Part shown: positions 1 to 8,259 of the stretch, piece after piece
How the letters are laid out: every line of letters starts with the position of its first letter
How positions within the stretch are numbered: position 1 is the first letter of the stretch
Source of the DNA: Treponema bryantii
GTDB lineage: Bacteria; Spirochaetota; Spirochaetia; Treponematales; Treponemataceae
Assembly: GCA_015061465.1 (NCBI GenBank)
Contig: SUWN01000004.1
Coordinates: 1-64,000 of the forward strand
Direction: 5' to 3'
DNA: 64,000 bases
Notes under the pieces: generated by a model
Told to the model about the DNA's origin: nothing
The model's database searches: none
Seen by the model: the letters and a program-made list of their open reading frames with translations, nothing else
Translations under genes and position numbers: made by a program

Positions 1-779
1 CAATTGTTTGTTACGACAAAATGATTGAAGAAGGAATTAGTCCTGAATATGCTACAAAATTTTTGATGCACGGTTGGAACGTTATTTGTGAAGCTCTTAA
101 ATGGGGTGGAATTACAAATATGATGGACCGTCTTTCTAATCCTGCAAAAATTAAGGCTAATGAACTTTCAAAACAAATTAAAAAATTGCTTGCTCCACTT
201 TATCAAAAACACATGGATGACATCATCAGTGGTGAATTCTCTAAAACTATGATGGTAGACTGGGCAAACAAAGATGTTAACCTTCTTACTTGGCGTGAAA
301 ACACTGGTAAACTTGATTTTGAAAAGAACGCAGAAGCAAGCGACGAAATTTCTGAACAAGAATTCTTTGATAAAGGTATTTTGATGGTTGCTATGGTAAA
401 AGCTGGTTGTGAACTTGCTTTTGAAACTATGGTTGACGCTGGAATTAAAGAAGAAAGTGCTTATTATGAATCTTTGCACGAAGTTCCATTAATTGCAAAC
501 CTTATTGACCGCAAACGCTTGTACGAAATGAATCGTGTTATTTCTGACACAGCTGAATATGGTTGTTACTTGTTTGCAAATGTTGCAGCTCCAATGATGG
601 CAAAAGATTTAATGCCTTCTTTGCACACAGACGTAATTGGTAAAGGTTTGGATTGTAAAGATTGCGCTGTTAGCAACGGTGAACTAGTTGACGTAAACGC
701 TGAAATCCGCAACCATCCAATCGAAGTAGTTGGAAGAAAATTGCGCGCTTACATGACAGCAATGAAACCAGTCCTGTAG
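1..779 (+). CDS. ilvC: Ketol-acid reductoisomerase, C-terminal part (5' end outside window)
   Basis: Acetohydroxy-acid isomeroreductase of branched-chain amino acid synthesis (NADPH-dependent conversion of acetolactate to dihydroxyisovalerate). The frame is open from the first bases (codons start at base 3), so this is the window edge and not a truncation; about 258 residues are visible. They match the long, class II (E. coli-like) enzyme, which has a duplicated helical C-terminal domain: recognisable blocks are [73 protein letters not shown] and [16 protein letters not shown]. The acidic metal- and substrate-binding residues of these blocks look intact. The stop codon TAG lies inside the first stem of the downstream hairpin element. 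The identification rests on strong similarity to the remembered E. coli protein. Confidence 0.95.
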   Translation, partial: IVCYDKMIEEGISPEYATKFLMHGWNVICEALKWGGITNMMDRLSNPAKIKANELSKQIKKLLAPLYQKHMDDIISGEFSKTMMVDWANKDVNLLTWRENTGKLDFEKNAEASDEISEQEFFDKGILMVAMVKAGCELAFETMVDAGIKEESAYYESLHEVPLIANLIDRKRLYEMNRVISDTAEYGCYLFANVAAPMMAKDLMPSLHTDVIGKGLDCKDCAVSNGELVDVNAEIRNHPIEVVGRKLRAYMTAMKPVL

Positions 780-885
780 CGCAAGAAGAATCCATTTTTT
801 ACCGAACGGGCATTTCGCTTGCGCTTCCAGTTTTGCTTTCGCAAAACTGGTACGTTGCTTTATAACTAGAGTCGCAGGTGAAATA
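778..885. repeat. Gene-end hairpin element, copy A
   Basis: Begins inside the ilvC stop codon. An 8-bp stem AGCGCAAG (778-785) / CTTGCGCT (818-825) encloses a loop containing TTTTTTACCGAACGGGC. It is followed directly by a perfect 10-bp hairpin CCAGTTTTGC / GCAAAACTGG (827-850, loop TTTC) and then TACGTTGCTTTATAACT. The same two-hairpin plan recurs near 1005, 1192, 4824, 5017, 5179, 8260 and 8519 with different but still paired stems. Confidence 0.8.
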
Positions 886-892
886 AATTAGC

Positions 893-929
893 AAAAAAAA
901 TCCTCGAATTATCGGGGATTTTTTGTTTT
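893..929 (+). terminator. Rho-independent terminator after ilvC
   Basis: Stem AATCCTCGA (899-907) pairs with TCGGGGATT (912-920), nine pairs including one T-G wobble, around loop ATTA, followed by a T-rich tract; an A-rich run precedes it, so it may work in both directions. It lies about 115 bp after the ilvC stop, beyond hairpin copy A. Confidence 0.75.
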
Positions 930-1184
930 AACAAATATAAAGCGTAAGCAAAATTAACGAACGCCTATCAAAAAGGTAAAAACCAACACACGTACAAGTC
1001 CTGTAGCGCAAGAAGAATTCATTTTTTACCGAACGGGCATATTACTTGCGCTTCTAGTTTTGCTACGCAAAACTAGTTCATCGGTTCTAAACTTGAGGCA
1101 AAGGCAAAACAAAATAAAGTGCAGGCAAAATTAACGAGCGCTTACTAGAAATGTAAAAACCAACCCACGTACAAGTTTTGTAGC
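930..1184. repeat. Gene-end hairpin element, copy B
   Basis: No gene is seen here. Stem AGCGCAAG (1005-1012) / CTTGCGCT (1045-1052) with the TTTTTTACCGAACGGGC loop, then hairpin CTAGTTTTGC-TAC-GCAAAACTAG (1054-1076). The linker that follows, roughly 1077-1184 and ending in CCAACCCACGTAC, recurs almost unchanged at about 4896-4990. Together with copies A and C it fills the whole ilvC / leucine-rich-repeat interval. Confidence 0.75.
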
Positions 1185-1325
1185 GCAAGTGTTTGTGCGT
1201 TTTTTTACCGAGCATGAGTTTTACTTGCGCTTCCAGTTTTGCTTTCGCAAAACTGGTATGTTGCTTTATAACTTGAGGCGTAGGCAATATTAATGAACGG
1301 TAACAAAAGTTCAGAAGCCTACGCC
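1185..1325. repeat. Gene-end hairpin element, copy C, overlapping the stop of the LRR gene
   Basis: Stem AGCGCAAGT (1192-1200) / ACTTGCGCT (1223-1231), hairpin CCAGTTTTGC-TTTC-GCAAAACTGG (1233-1256), then a module with stem GGCGTAGGC (1277-1285) / GCCTACGCC (1317-1325) whose interior carries ACGGTAACAAAAGTTCAG. The minus-strand LRR gene ends inside this module: its last codons and TGA stop are element sequence. Confidence 0.8.
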
Positions 1326-4300
1326 CTTGTACCAATACCACTCGTAATTATTTCTCAAATAAGATGCATTTTGAGATTCGTCTGTAACATCAATTTCTGA
1401 GCCATTAGAATAGTCACTGTTATACGTGTAATACCAATCATTAGTGTCTTCAAAAGTTACAGTTTGTAGATTATAACAATCGTAGAAAGCATGGGTTCCA
1501 ATTTTTGTAACACTTGCTGGGATTGTAATATTTTCGAGTGAGTTACAGTATGAGAAAGCATAAGGTTCGATATTAACGAGTCCATCAGGTAAAATAATAT
1601 TTGTTAAAGCATAACAGTCCCTAAAAGTATTTTCTTTAATGGATGTAAGGTTTCTTGATAAATTTACGGAAGTTAGATTATAACATCCAGCAAATGCCTC
1701 GCTTCCCATTGTTGTAACACTATCTGGAAGTTTTATATTATTTAAATTTGAACACCCCCAAAAAGCAGAATCACCAATATGAGTTATATTTTCAGATATT
1801 TCTAAATCGCCACTAGCAGAAGGATATGCTAACAATGTTGTTTTATCTTTATTTAGTAGCATAGAACCATCATCTGAATTTGAATAATATTCATTATTTG
1901 TTGCAACTGAAAAATTTAAACTAGTACAATAATAAAAAGCAGAGCTAGCAATTGTAGTGACACTTGTAGGAATTGAAATATTCGTTAAAGAAGAACAACC
2001 ATAAAAAGCCAAATGTCCAATATTTTCTAGAGTTTCTGGTAATGTTATGTTCAATAAATTTGAACAATAATAGAATGTAGTATTTTCAACAGAGGATATA
2101 CTACTTGGTAGTTCAATATTTTGTAGGGAATAACAATACCAAAAAGCTGAATCTCCAACAGAAGTAACTCCATTAGGAATATTTATTTCTGTTAAATTAC
2201 TACAATCTGAGAAAGCGCTATTTCCAATGGATGTAATACTATTAGGAAGTTCTACTTTTGTTATTAAAGATTGAGCAAAAGCTCCATCGCCAATAATTTG
2301 AACGGTAGAAGGAATTGAAATCTCACCTTCTGCACTTGGATAAGAAAGTAAATTTGTTTTGTCTTTGTTATAAAGAATTTTTTTATCGTCAGATGATGAA
2401 TAATATTGGTTGTTAGAATCAACATTAAAGGTTGTTAAATTAATACAACCTTGGAATGCGGCACTTTCAATTGAAGTAACACTTGCAGGAATATTGATAG
2501 TAGTTAAGTTTGTACAAGAAACATATGCTCTGTATCCAATTGTGGTAATGCTATCAGGAAGTGTTACTTCTGAAATTTTACAATTATAGAATGCATCTGA
2601 ACCTATGTAATTTACATTATTAGGAATATTTATACTTTCTAAATTGTAACAATTATGGAAAGCATTGCTTTCAATAGTTGTTACACTATCTGGAAGGTTG
2701 ATATTTGTTAATGCGTAGCACTCTTGAAAAGCACCATAGCCAATTAATGTAATCCCGTCTGGAATAGTTACATCAGTTAGATTATGACACCATGCAAATG
2801 TGTAAGATTCAATTGATGTAATACTCTCAGAAAGCTCAATGCTTGTTAGAGAAGTACAATTATAAAAAGTATCGCATCCTATGGAAGTAACGCTATTAGG
2901 AATATCAATGCTTGTTAAACCAGAATAACTAAATGCATTGTATTCTATTGTTTCGACACTTTCAGGGATTGTTATATTTGTCAAACTTGAACATCCTTCA
3001 AAAGCTTGGTATCCAATAGTTTCTACACTTTCAGGAATTGATATTGATGTAAGGTTATTACAGTTTGCAAATGTTCGTGGCCTAATGGAAGTAATACTAT
3101 CTGGAAGAGTTACAGATTCAAGACTTGTACAATAGTTGAAAAGCTCGTTTCCAAGGGATGTTACACTGTTAGGAAGTTCAATATTTGTTAAAGAAGAACA
3201 GTCGCTGAATGCACCGTATCCAATAGAAGTAACGCTATTAGGGATTGTTATATTTGTCAAACCAGAACATCCTAAAAAAGCTTGCTCTCCAATGGAAGTA
3301 ACATTGTCTGGAATCTCAATATTTGTTAAAGAATAACATCGTACAAAAGCACCTTGTTCAATCGAAGTAACGGTATCAGGAATTTCAATGTTTGTTAATT
3401 TTTCACAATCAAAAAATGTTCTCATTTCTATAGTACTAATGGTGTCTGGAAGTTGTACTGTTTCTAAGTTTGTACAACCAAAAAAGGTTTCATATCCTAT
3501 ATCTGTTACTGAGTTTGGAATGATAACACTTGTCAAATTTTCACACTGAGAAAAAGCTCCAATTCCAATAGATGTTATATAATTTGGAATTGTTATATCT
3601 CCACTAGCTGAAGGATAGGAATGTATAGAAGGCTTGTCTTTATATAATAGAATTTTTCTATCGTCAGAGGAAGAATAATATTGATTATCAGGATCAACGA
3701 TAATTTCTGTTAATTGTGTACAGCCAGCGAATATATAAGCATCAAAAGAATAAACATTTTCGGGTATAGTTATGCTTTGTAAATTTTTATTTGATTGAAA
3801 TCTTCCCTCGATAGATGTAATTGTTTCTGGTAAAATTAGAGTACCAATGTTACAAGTTGAAAAGTAATTTGCAGGAAAAACACTTAATCCTGTTGCTATA
3901 CTTAAATCAAGATTTACTTTTGCACTTGAATTATCTCGTAAAGCGTTTGCTATATCTCTGATAGTACTACTGTAGATATTTCCTTCTACCATGATATTGT
4001 GTGGGCCTTCACCTTGAAGTGCTAAAATTGTATCAGCAACGTTATATGCGTCTGTAACAATTACGCCTTCTAAAACCCATTTTGCAACAAAAGTTCTATC
4101 TTCCCCAGAGAAGGTGTCTGGTAATACTGGTTCCCATCGTAAGAAATCAAATCCTTCTTTTTCAAGATTAGTTGGTTGTTCAATTGGCGTCCAATATTTT
4201 CTAATCAAAGTATCAATTAATGAACCATCATCATTTTCAAAAGTGAAAGTAACATATTTTCTATCATAATAAATATTTATTTCTGTTTTATTATCATCTG

Positions 4301-4763
4301 TGATAGTTTTTTGTTCAAAATCCTGTGAAGTAAATCCTTCATAATTAAACGCTGTTGCTTGTGTTGGATAATCAGCTTTTCCATAGAGCGTTTCTGTTTT
4401 ATAAAGCGAATACTCATTATCTTCTAGATTTTCTTGCCAATGGTATACTTTGTATTCAAAAGTCGGAATCTTTTCCCATTTTGCAACAAAACAAACATTT
4501 GTTGTAATTTTATATACACCTGGTTCAGCCTTTACTTCTCCATCATACCAACCTTCAAAAGTGTAGTCTTCGGAAAAAAGTTCGGGTAGTTCTTCTTCTG
4601 TCAAAATAGTGTTTATAGGTATTTTTTTTGTTTTTGGTGGATTTCCATAACTACTTTTATAAGTAATTTTGCAAGGGCGTGGTTCAATTACACAAGAAGA
4701 AAAATCAAATAAAAATAAAAAAATGCTTGCCGCAAAAAAAAATTTTTTAAAAGAATATTTCAC
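1311..4763 (-). CDS. BspA-type leucine-rich-repeat surface lipoprotein with InlB-type repeats
   Basis: 1150 residues; GTG start preceded by CAGGAG. A lipoprotein signal peptide (basic start, Phe/Leu-rich core) ends in FSSC, so Cys24 is the likely lipidation site. Residues of about 33-95 and 175-230 resemble InlB B-repeats / Listeria-Bacteroides repeats (FEGWYDGE..FVAKW and FLRWEP..FVAKW). From about 270 to 1100 run many ~23-residue BspA-type (LRR_5) repeats with consensus LTNITIPxSVTSIGxxAFxxC. Four times the array is broken by a spacer built on NxxYYSxSDDxKxLxxKDK..LxxYPSAxG. The C-terminus is Tyr/Trp-rich and its last residues GVGF are encoded by the flanking repeat element. Proteins of this family are usually exposed and bind host or bacterial partners; that role is an inference here. 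It stands alone, not in an operon. Confidence 0.85.
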   Translation of the reverse strand: MKYSFKKFFFAASIFLFLFDFSSCVIEPRPCKITYKSSYGNPPKTKKIPINTILTEEELPELFSEDYTFEGWYDGEVKAEPGVYKITTNVCFVAKWEKIPTFEYKVYHWQENLEDNEYSLYKTETLYGKADYPTQATAFNYEGFTSQDFEQKTITDDNKTEINIYYDRKYVTFTFENDDGSLIDTLIRKYWTPIEQPTNLEKEGFDFLRWEPVLPDTFSGEDRTFVAKWVLEGVIVTDAYNVADTILALQGEGPHNIMVEGNIYSSTIRDIANALRDNSSAKVNLDLSIATGLSVFPANYFSTCNIGTLILPETITSIEGRFQSNKNLQSITIPENVYSFDAYIFAGCTQLTEIIVDPDNQYYSSSDDRKILLYKDKPSIHSYPSASGDITIPNYITSIGIGAFSQCENLTSVIIPNSVTDIGYETFFGCTNLETVQLPDTISTIEMRTFFDCEKLTNIEIPDTVTSIEQGAFVRCYSLTNIEIPDNVTSIGEQAFLGCSGLTNITIPNSVTSIGYGAFSDCSSLTNIELPNSVTSLGNELFNYCTSLESVTLPDSITSIRPRTFANCNNLTSISIPESVETIGYQAFEGCSSLTNITIPESVETIEYNAFSYSGLTSIDIPNSVTSIGCDTFYNCTSLTSIELSESITSIESYTFAWCHNLTDVTIPDGITLIGYGAFQECYALTNINLPDSVTTIESNAFHNCYNLESINIPNNVNYIGSDAFYNCKISEVTLPDSITTIGYRAYVSCTNLTTINIPASVTSIESAAFQGCINLTTFNVDSNNQYYSSSDDKKILYNKDKTNLLSYPSAEGEISIPSTVQIIGDGAFAQSLITKVELPNSITSIGNSAFSDCSNLTEINIPNGVTSVGDSAFWYCYSLQNIELPSSISSVENTTFYYCSNLLNITLPETLENIGHLAFYGCSSLTNISIPTSVTTIASSAFYYCTSLNFSVATNNEYYSNSDDGSMLLNKDKTTLLAYPSASGDLEISENITHIGDSAFWGCSNLNNIKLPDSVTTMGSEAFAGCYNLTSVNLSRNLTSIKENTFRDCYALTNIILPDGLVNIEPYAFSYCNSLENITIPASVTKIGTHAFYDCYNLQTVTFEDTNDWYYTYNSDYSNGSEIDVTDESQNASYLRNNYEWYWYKGVGF

Positions 4764-4820
4764 TGGTTACTCCTGAATTTGTATAACAAACTAATATCTT
4801 CAATTATATACCAAAAAAGG

Positions 4821-5068
4821 AGTAGCGCAAGAAGAATTCGTTTTTTACCGAACAGGCATATTACTTGCGCTTCTAGTTTTGCTACGCAAAACTAGTTCAT
4901 CGGTTCTAAACTTGAGGCAAAGGCAAAACAAAATAAAGTGCAGGCAAAATTAACGAGCACTTATCAAAAATGTAAAAACCAACCCACGTACTAGTTTTGC
5001 TTATTGCAAAACTAGAGGCGTAGGCAAAATTAACGAACGGTAACAAAAGTTCAGCAGCCTACGCCAGC
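4821..5068. repeat. Gene-end hairpin element, copy D
   Basis: Fills most of the gap between the LRR and S1-domain genes. It contains stem AGCGCAAG (4824-4831) / CTTGCGCT (4864-4871), hairpin CTAGTTTTGC-TAC-GCAAAACTAG (4873-4895), the same linker as copy B, hairpin CTAGTTTTGC-TTATT-GCAAAACTAG (4991-5015), and module GGCGTAGGC (5017-5025) / GCCTACGCC (5057-5065). No gene is seen in this interval. Confidence 0.8.
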
Positions 5069-5227
5069 AAAACTGGTACGTTGCTTTATAAGATTGAAGG
5101 TGTAAGCAAAATTAACGAGCGCTTATCAAAAATGTAAAAACCAACTCACGTACAAGTTTTGCTTATTGCAAAACTTGAGGCGTAGGCAATATTAATGCAC
5201 GGTAACAAAAGTTCAGAAGCCTACGCC
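5069..5227. repeat. Gene-end hairpin element, copy E, overlapping the stop of the S1-domain gene
   Basis: Hairpin CAAGTTTTGC-TTATT-GCAAAACTTG (5153-5177), then module GGCGTAGGC (5179-5187) / GCCTACGCC (5219-5227). The TAG stop of the S1-domain gene (complement of 5221-5223) is part of the second stem arm, read in a different frame from the TGA that the same module gives to the LRR gene. Confidence 0.8.
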
Positions 5228-6315
5228 TTTAGTAAAGCTGCAAATGGATTGTAAGTGTCGCCGTCATCATCTTGGTTAGACAAATATTTTGCGGCAGTTT
5301 TGTCTTGTTCTACGCTTGTTGCAGTTTTGAGCGAAATGCGTTTATTTTCAACATCGATTTTTTCAATAACAACAGAAATTGTTTGGCCGATGTTGTAAAC
5401 TTTCTTTAAGTTTGTATTTGCACTTACATCTTCAAGTTCAGAAATATGAAGCAAACCGTCAATTCCACTTTCCAAATTTACAAACAAACCAAAGTCCGCA
5501 ATTCTCGAAATTTTTCCGTCAAATTTTGTGCCAACTTTATAGCGATTTTCGATAGTGTCCCATGGATTTTCCATCAACGCTTTTAAACTTAAAGTAACGC
5601 GTTCGTTTTTCCAGTCAGTTTTTACAACCATAAGTTTTAATTCCTGACCTTCCTGAACATATTTTGAAACATCGTCCACTCTGTCTAAAGAAATTTCGCT
5701 AGCAGGAAGCAACGCTCTAAATCCCATTACATTTACAAAGGCACCAAAATTCTGAATAGATTCAACAACGCCTTCTACAATCGAACCTTCTTTAATTTGA
5801 CCAGCAAGATTCAACATTTTTGCGTCGTATTCCATTTCGCCAATTGCTTTATTAGAAACAAGCACATCTTTTCCGTCGTTTTTGAACTCGCTAATCATAA
5901 AAGTCAAATGTTTTCCAACATAAAAACTTGCTTCTTCTTTGTTTCTAAATCCCATTTGCGAATAAGGACAAAAAGCTCTTGTTCCACCGATTTTTACTTC
6001 AAAACCGCCCTTGATTTCTTTTTCAACGTGACCTTCCACAGGAATTCTATTTTTCCAAGCGTTTTCAATCATGGATTTATCAGCTTTTTCACCAGCAATT
6101 TTTGTAGTAAAACGCATTTCCCCGTGAATTTCACCAGTAAAATAAACTTTGATTTTATCGCCTTCTTTTACAGAAACATCGCCATTTTCATCCGCAAGTT
6201 CCGCTTTATCCAAAACACCTTCGCTCTTAGCACTCAAATCCAAAAAAATCGTATTGTCAGTAATCGCAACAATTTCAGTTTCAAACGCCTGCCCAATTTC
6301 AAATCTATTTTTCAC
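5221..6315 (-). CDS. S1-domain RNA-binding protein (ribosomal protein S1-like)
   Basis: 364 residues with four S1/OB-fold RNA-binding repeats at about 5-72, 90-158, 176-246 and 261-331. The last two are the most canonical (EGSIVEGVVESIQNFGAFV; KISRIADFGLFVNLESGI). The likely role is binding mRNA in translation initiation, or a regulatory RNA-binding function, in the cytoplasm. Standard S1 has five or six repeats, so this is a short version; it could be the main S1 or a second paralogue. The start is GTG, supported by GAGGTG about 7 bases upstream. It is followed by the repeat element that supplies its stop codon. Confidence 0.85.
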   Translation of the reverse strand: MKNRFEIGQAFETEIVAITDNTIFLDLSAKSEGVLDKAELADENGDVSVKEGDKIKVYFTGEIHGEMRFTTKIAGEKADKSMIENAWKNRIPVEGHVEKEIKGGFEVKIGGTRAFCPYSQMGFRNKEEASFYVGKHLTFMISEFKNDGKDVLVSNKAIGEMEYDAKMLNLAGQIKEGSIVEGVVESIQNFGAFVNVMGFRALLPASEISLDRVDDVSKYVQEGQELKLMVVKTDWKNERVTLSLKALMENPWDTIENRYKVGTKFDGKISRIADFGLFVNLESGIDGLLHISELEDVSANTNLKKVYNIGQTISVVIEKIDVENKRISLKTATSVEQDKTAAKYLSNQDDDGDTYNPFAALLKA

Positions 6316-6360
6316 AAAAACACCTCGATAAAAATATATTAAACCATTTTACAACAGCCA

Positions 6361-6495
6361 TTCTTTTTTTACAATGTATTATGGCGCTTAATCCTGCTTT
6401 TCGGGGTTCCGCTTTCGCTCCAGCCGCTTCCTTCGGTCGTAAACTTCCTCAGTCCAGTGGCAGCAAGCTCCCCTACAATCAGGGCGAAAAGAATA
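6361..6495. other. GC-rich intergenic island before parA
   Basis: Between the divergent S1-domain gene and parA lies about 125 bp of clearly higher GC than its surroundings (CGGGGTTCCGCTTTCGCTCC, CTTCCTTCGGTCGTAAAC). It has no convincing reading frame. The CGCTTTCGCTCC/CTTCGG style resembles the GC-rich interior of the 52.4-kb element, so it may be a remnant of a dispersed repeat. Confidence 0.4.
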
Positions 6496-6517
6496 TATAT
6501 ACTTTTTACAATAAAAA

Positions 6518-6526
6518 TGGTATAAT
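6518..6526 (+). promoter_or_regulatory. Extended -10 promoter of parA, apparently leaderless
   Basis: TGG-TATAAT (extended -10) ends only six bases before the parA ATG at 6533, which puts the expected transcript start at the ATG. There is no ribosome-binding sequence between. The -35 region is weak, as expected for an extended -10. Confidence 0.6.
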
Positions 6527-6532
6527 AAAACC

Positions 6533-7288
6533 ATGTCTAAGTGTATTGTTTTTGTAAATCAAAAGGGTGGAGTTGGAAAAACAACATCTGCTATAAATAT
6601 TGGTGCTTATATTGCTTTAGCTGGTAAAAAAGTTCTTCTTGTAGATTTTGACTCACAAGGAAATATGTCGAGTGGTGTTGGTGTTTCCAAAGATAAACCA
6701 ACTGTCTATGAACTTTTGGCAGGAATGGTAAAACCAGAAGACGCAGTAAAACATACGCCTGTTCAGAATTTAGATGCAATTAGTGCTTCCATAGATTTGT
6801 CTGGTGCTGCAATCGAACTTGTAGACCAAGAAAACCGCGAATATTTCTTAAAAAACGCGCTTGAACCATTAAAATCGCAATATGATTATATTTTAATAGA
6901 TTGTCCACCTTCATTAGGATTATTGACATTAAACGGACTTGCTGCGGCAGATTCTGTTTTAGTTCCAATGCAATGTGAATATTTTGCGCTCGAAGGAATT
7001 ACACTTCTTTTGCAAACTGTTCAAAAAGTTCAAAAAGAAATCAATCCTAAATTGGAAATCGGTGGAATTTTCTTCACAATGTTTGATTCAAGAACTCGTC
7101 TTGCACAAGATGTTGTAATGCAAGTTAAATCATATTTTAAAGACGTTGTATTCAATACAATTATTCCTAGAAACGTTCGTCTTTCAGAAGCTCCTTCACA
7201 CGGACTTCCAATTTGTAAATATGATCCAACTTGTATTGGCGCAAAAAGTTATGAAAAACTTGCAGAAGAGGTAATTCGTCGTGGCTAA
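6533..7288 (+). CDS. parA: Chromosome-partitioning ATPase ParA (Soj)
   Basis: 251 residues, the usual size of chromosomal Soj/ParA. A deviant Walker A motif KGGVGKTT lies at residues 11-18 with the signature lysine; Walker A' is VLLVDFDSQGN and Walker B is YDYILIDCPPSLG. It binds DNA as an ATP dimer and acts with ParB-parS to segregate the replication origin region. Its last 8 bp overlap parB, so the two are co-translated. The start sits directly downstream of a -10 box with no Shine-Dalgarno sequence, suggesting a leaderless mRNA. Confidence 0.95.
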   Translation: MSKCIVFVNQKGGVGKTTSAINIGAYIALAGKKVLLVDFDSQGNMSSGVGVSKDKPTVYELLAGMVKPEDAVKHTPVQNLDAISASIDLSGAAIELVDQENREYFLKNALEPLKSQYDYILIDCPPSLGLLTLNGLAAADSVLVPMQCEYFALEGITLLLQTVQKVQKEINPKLEIGGIFFTMFDSRTRLAQDVVMQVKSYFKDVVFNTIIPRNVRLSEAPSHGLPICKYDPTCIGAKSYEKLAEEVIRRG

Positions 7289-8258
7289 AACAGGATTAGG
7301 AAAAGGGCTTGGAGCATTACTTTCAGAAAATGTAAACATCGAAGCTGCTCCACAAACACAAAGTGTTATTAAAGAAATTAACACAAAAGCAACAAGTTCA
7401 TCAAATACAAATATTCCGTCTTGTATTACCGTAGATAAAAACGGTGCATTATGGATTGACCCAGCTCTTTTAAAACCTAATCCACATCAACCTCGTAAAG
7501 AATTTGACAGTAAAAAATTAGAAGAACTTTGTGAATCAATCAGAGTTCATCAAATCTTAGAACCAATCATCATCGAGCAAATTTCCGAAAAAGAATTTTA
7601 CATAATAGCAGGCGAGCGAAGAACTCGCGCTGCAAAAATGCTCGGTTTGACACAAGTTCCAGTTCAACTTAGAAAATTTGACGAACAACAAAAATTGGAA
7701 CTTGCACTTATAGAAAATATTCAACGTGCAGATTTAAATCCAATCGAAGAAGCAACTGCGTATTACAACTTAATTCAAATGGGCGATTTAAGTCAGGACG
7801 AAGTTGCAAAACGCGTAGGAAAAAATCGTTCCACAGTTGCAAACTCAATTCGTTTGTTAAAATTACCAGATGATATGCAAAAAGCGCTTATGAATGGCCA
7901 AATTACTTCAGGACACGCGCGCGCATTATTAATGGTAAAAACAGATTCAGATATGCGCATCCTTTTTGGAAAAATCATCGGTTCAAATCTTTCAGTGCGC
8001 GAAGCAGAAGAACTCGCTGGTAATTACAACAACGGTGGAAGAGCCGCTGCCAAAAAGAAAGACGCAAAAAAAACTCCACCAAAAGACCCAGATATTCAAA
8101 ACTTTGAACAAGAACTAAGAAATATTTTTGGCGTAAAAGGAATCAACTTCAAAGGTTCTATGGACAAAGGTTCCATTCAAATCGACTTCGCTTCAAGAAA
8201 AGACTTCGACAGAATCTACAACGTACTGCTTAATTCAGAATTAAGAATTAAGAATTAA
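7281..8258 (+). CDS. parB: Chromosome-partitioning protein ParB (Spo0J)
   Basis: 325 residues; GTG start overlapping the end of parA by 8 bp. The N-terminus MAKTGLGKGLGALL is the typical ParB leader, thought to contact ParA. A ParB/Srx CTPase domain follows (LKPNPHQPRKEFD; GERRTRAAKMLG, the CTP-binding GERRxR box), then a helix-turn-helix (LSQDEVAKRVGKNRSTVANSIRLLKLP) and a C-terminal dimerisation domain. It binds parS and loads the ParB clamp. The last codons (NSELRIKN) and the stop are made from four copies of an AATTNAG heptamer, so the natural C-terminus may have been altered. No parS site was recognised in the window. Confidence 0.95.
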   Translation: MAKTGLGKGLGALLSENVNIEAAPQTQSVIKEINTKATSSSNTNIPSCITVDKNGALWIDPALLKPNPHQPRKEFDSKKLEELCESIRVHQILEPIIIEQISEKEFYIIAGERRTRAAKMLGLTQVPVQLRKFDEQQKLELALIENIQRADLNPIEEATAYYNLIQMGDLSQDEVAKRVGKNRSTVANSIRLLKLPDDMQKALMNGQITSGHARALLMVKTDSDMRILFGKIIGSNLSVREAEELAGNYNNGGRAAAKKKDAKKTPPKDPDIQNFEQELRNIFGVKGINFKGSMDKGSIQIDFASRKDFDRIYNVLLNSELRIKN

Positions 8259-8259
8259 G
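8232..8259. repeat. Heptanucleotide tandem repeat at the 3' end of parB
   Basis: Four units: AATTCAG, AATTAAG, AATTAAG, AATTAAG. They encode the last residues of ParB and the TAA stop. A related four-unit AATTCAG array lies at the end of the recQ-like gene (12387-12414). Confidence 0.85.

Noticed and set aside
1-779. ilvC as a truncated pseudogene
   Set aside because: The frame is open through the first base of the window, so the missing N-terminus is simply outside.
1087-1341. 84-codon minus-strand frame before the LRR gene
   Set aside because: It consists of repeat-element sequence and overlaps the true LRR gene end.
1400-3800. Regular repeats suggesting a CRISPR-like or satellite array
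   Set aside because: The ~69-bp periodicity is the coding sequence of leucine-rich repeats with codon-level variation and no unique spacers; the ankyrin gene was rejected as an array for the same reason.
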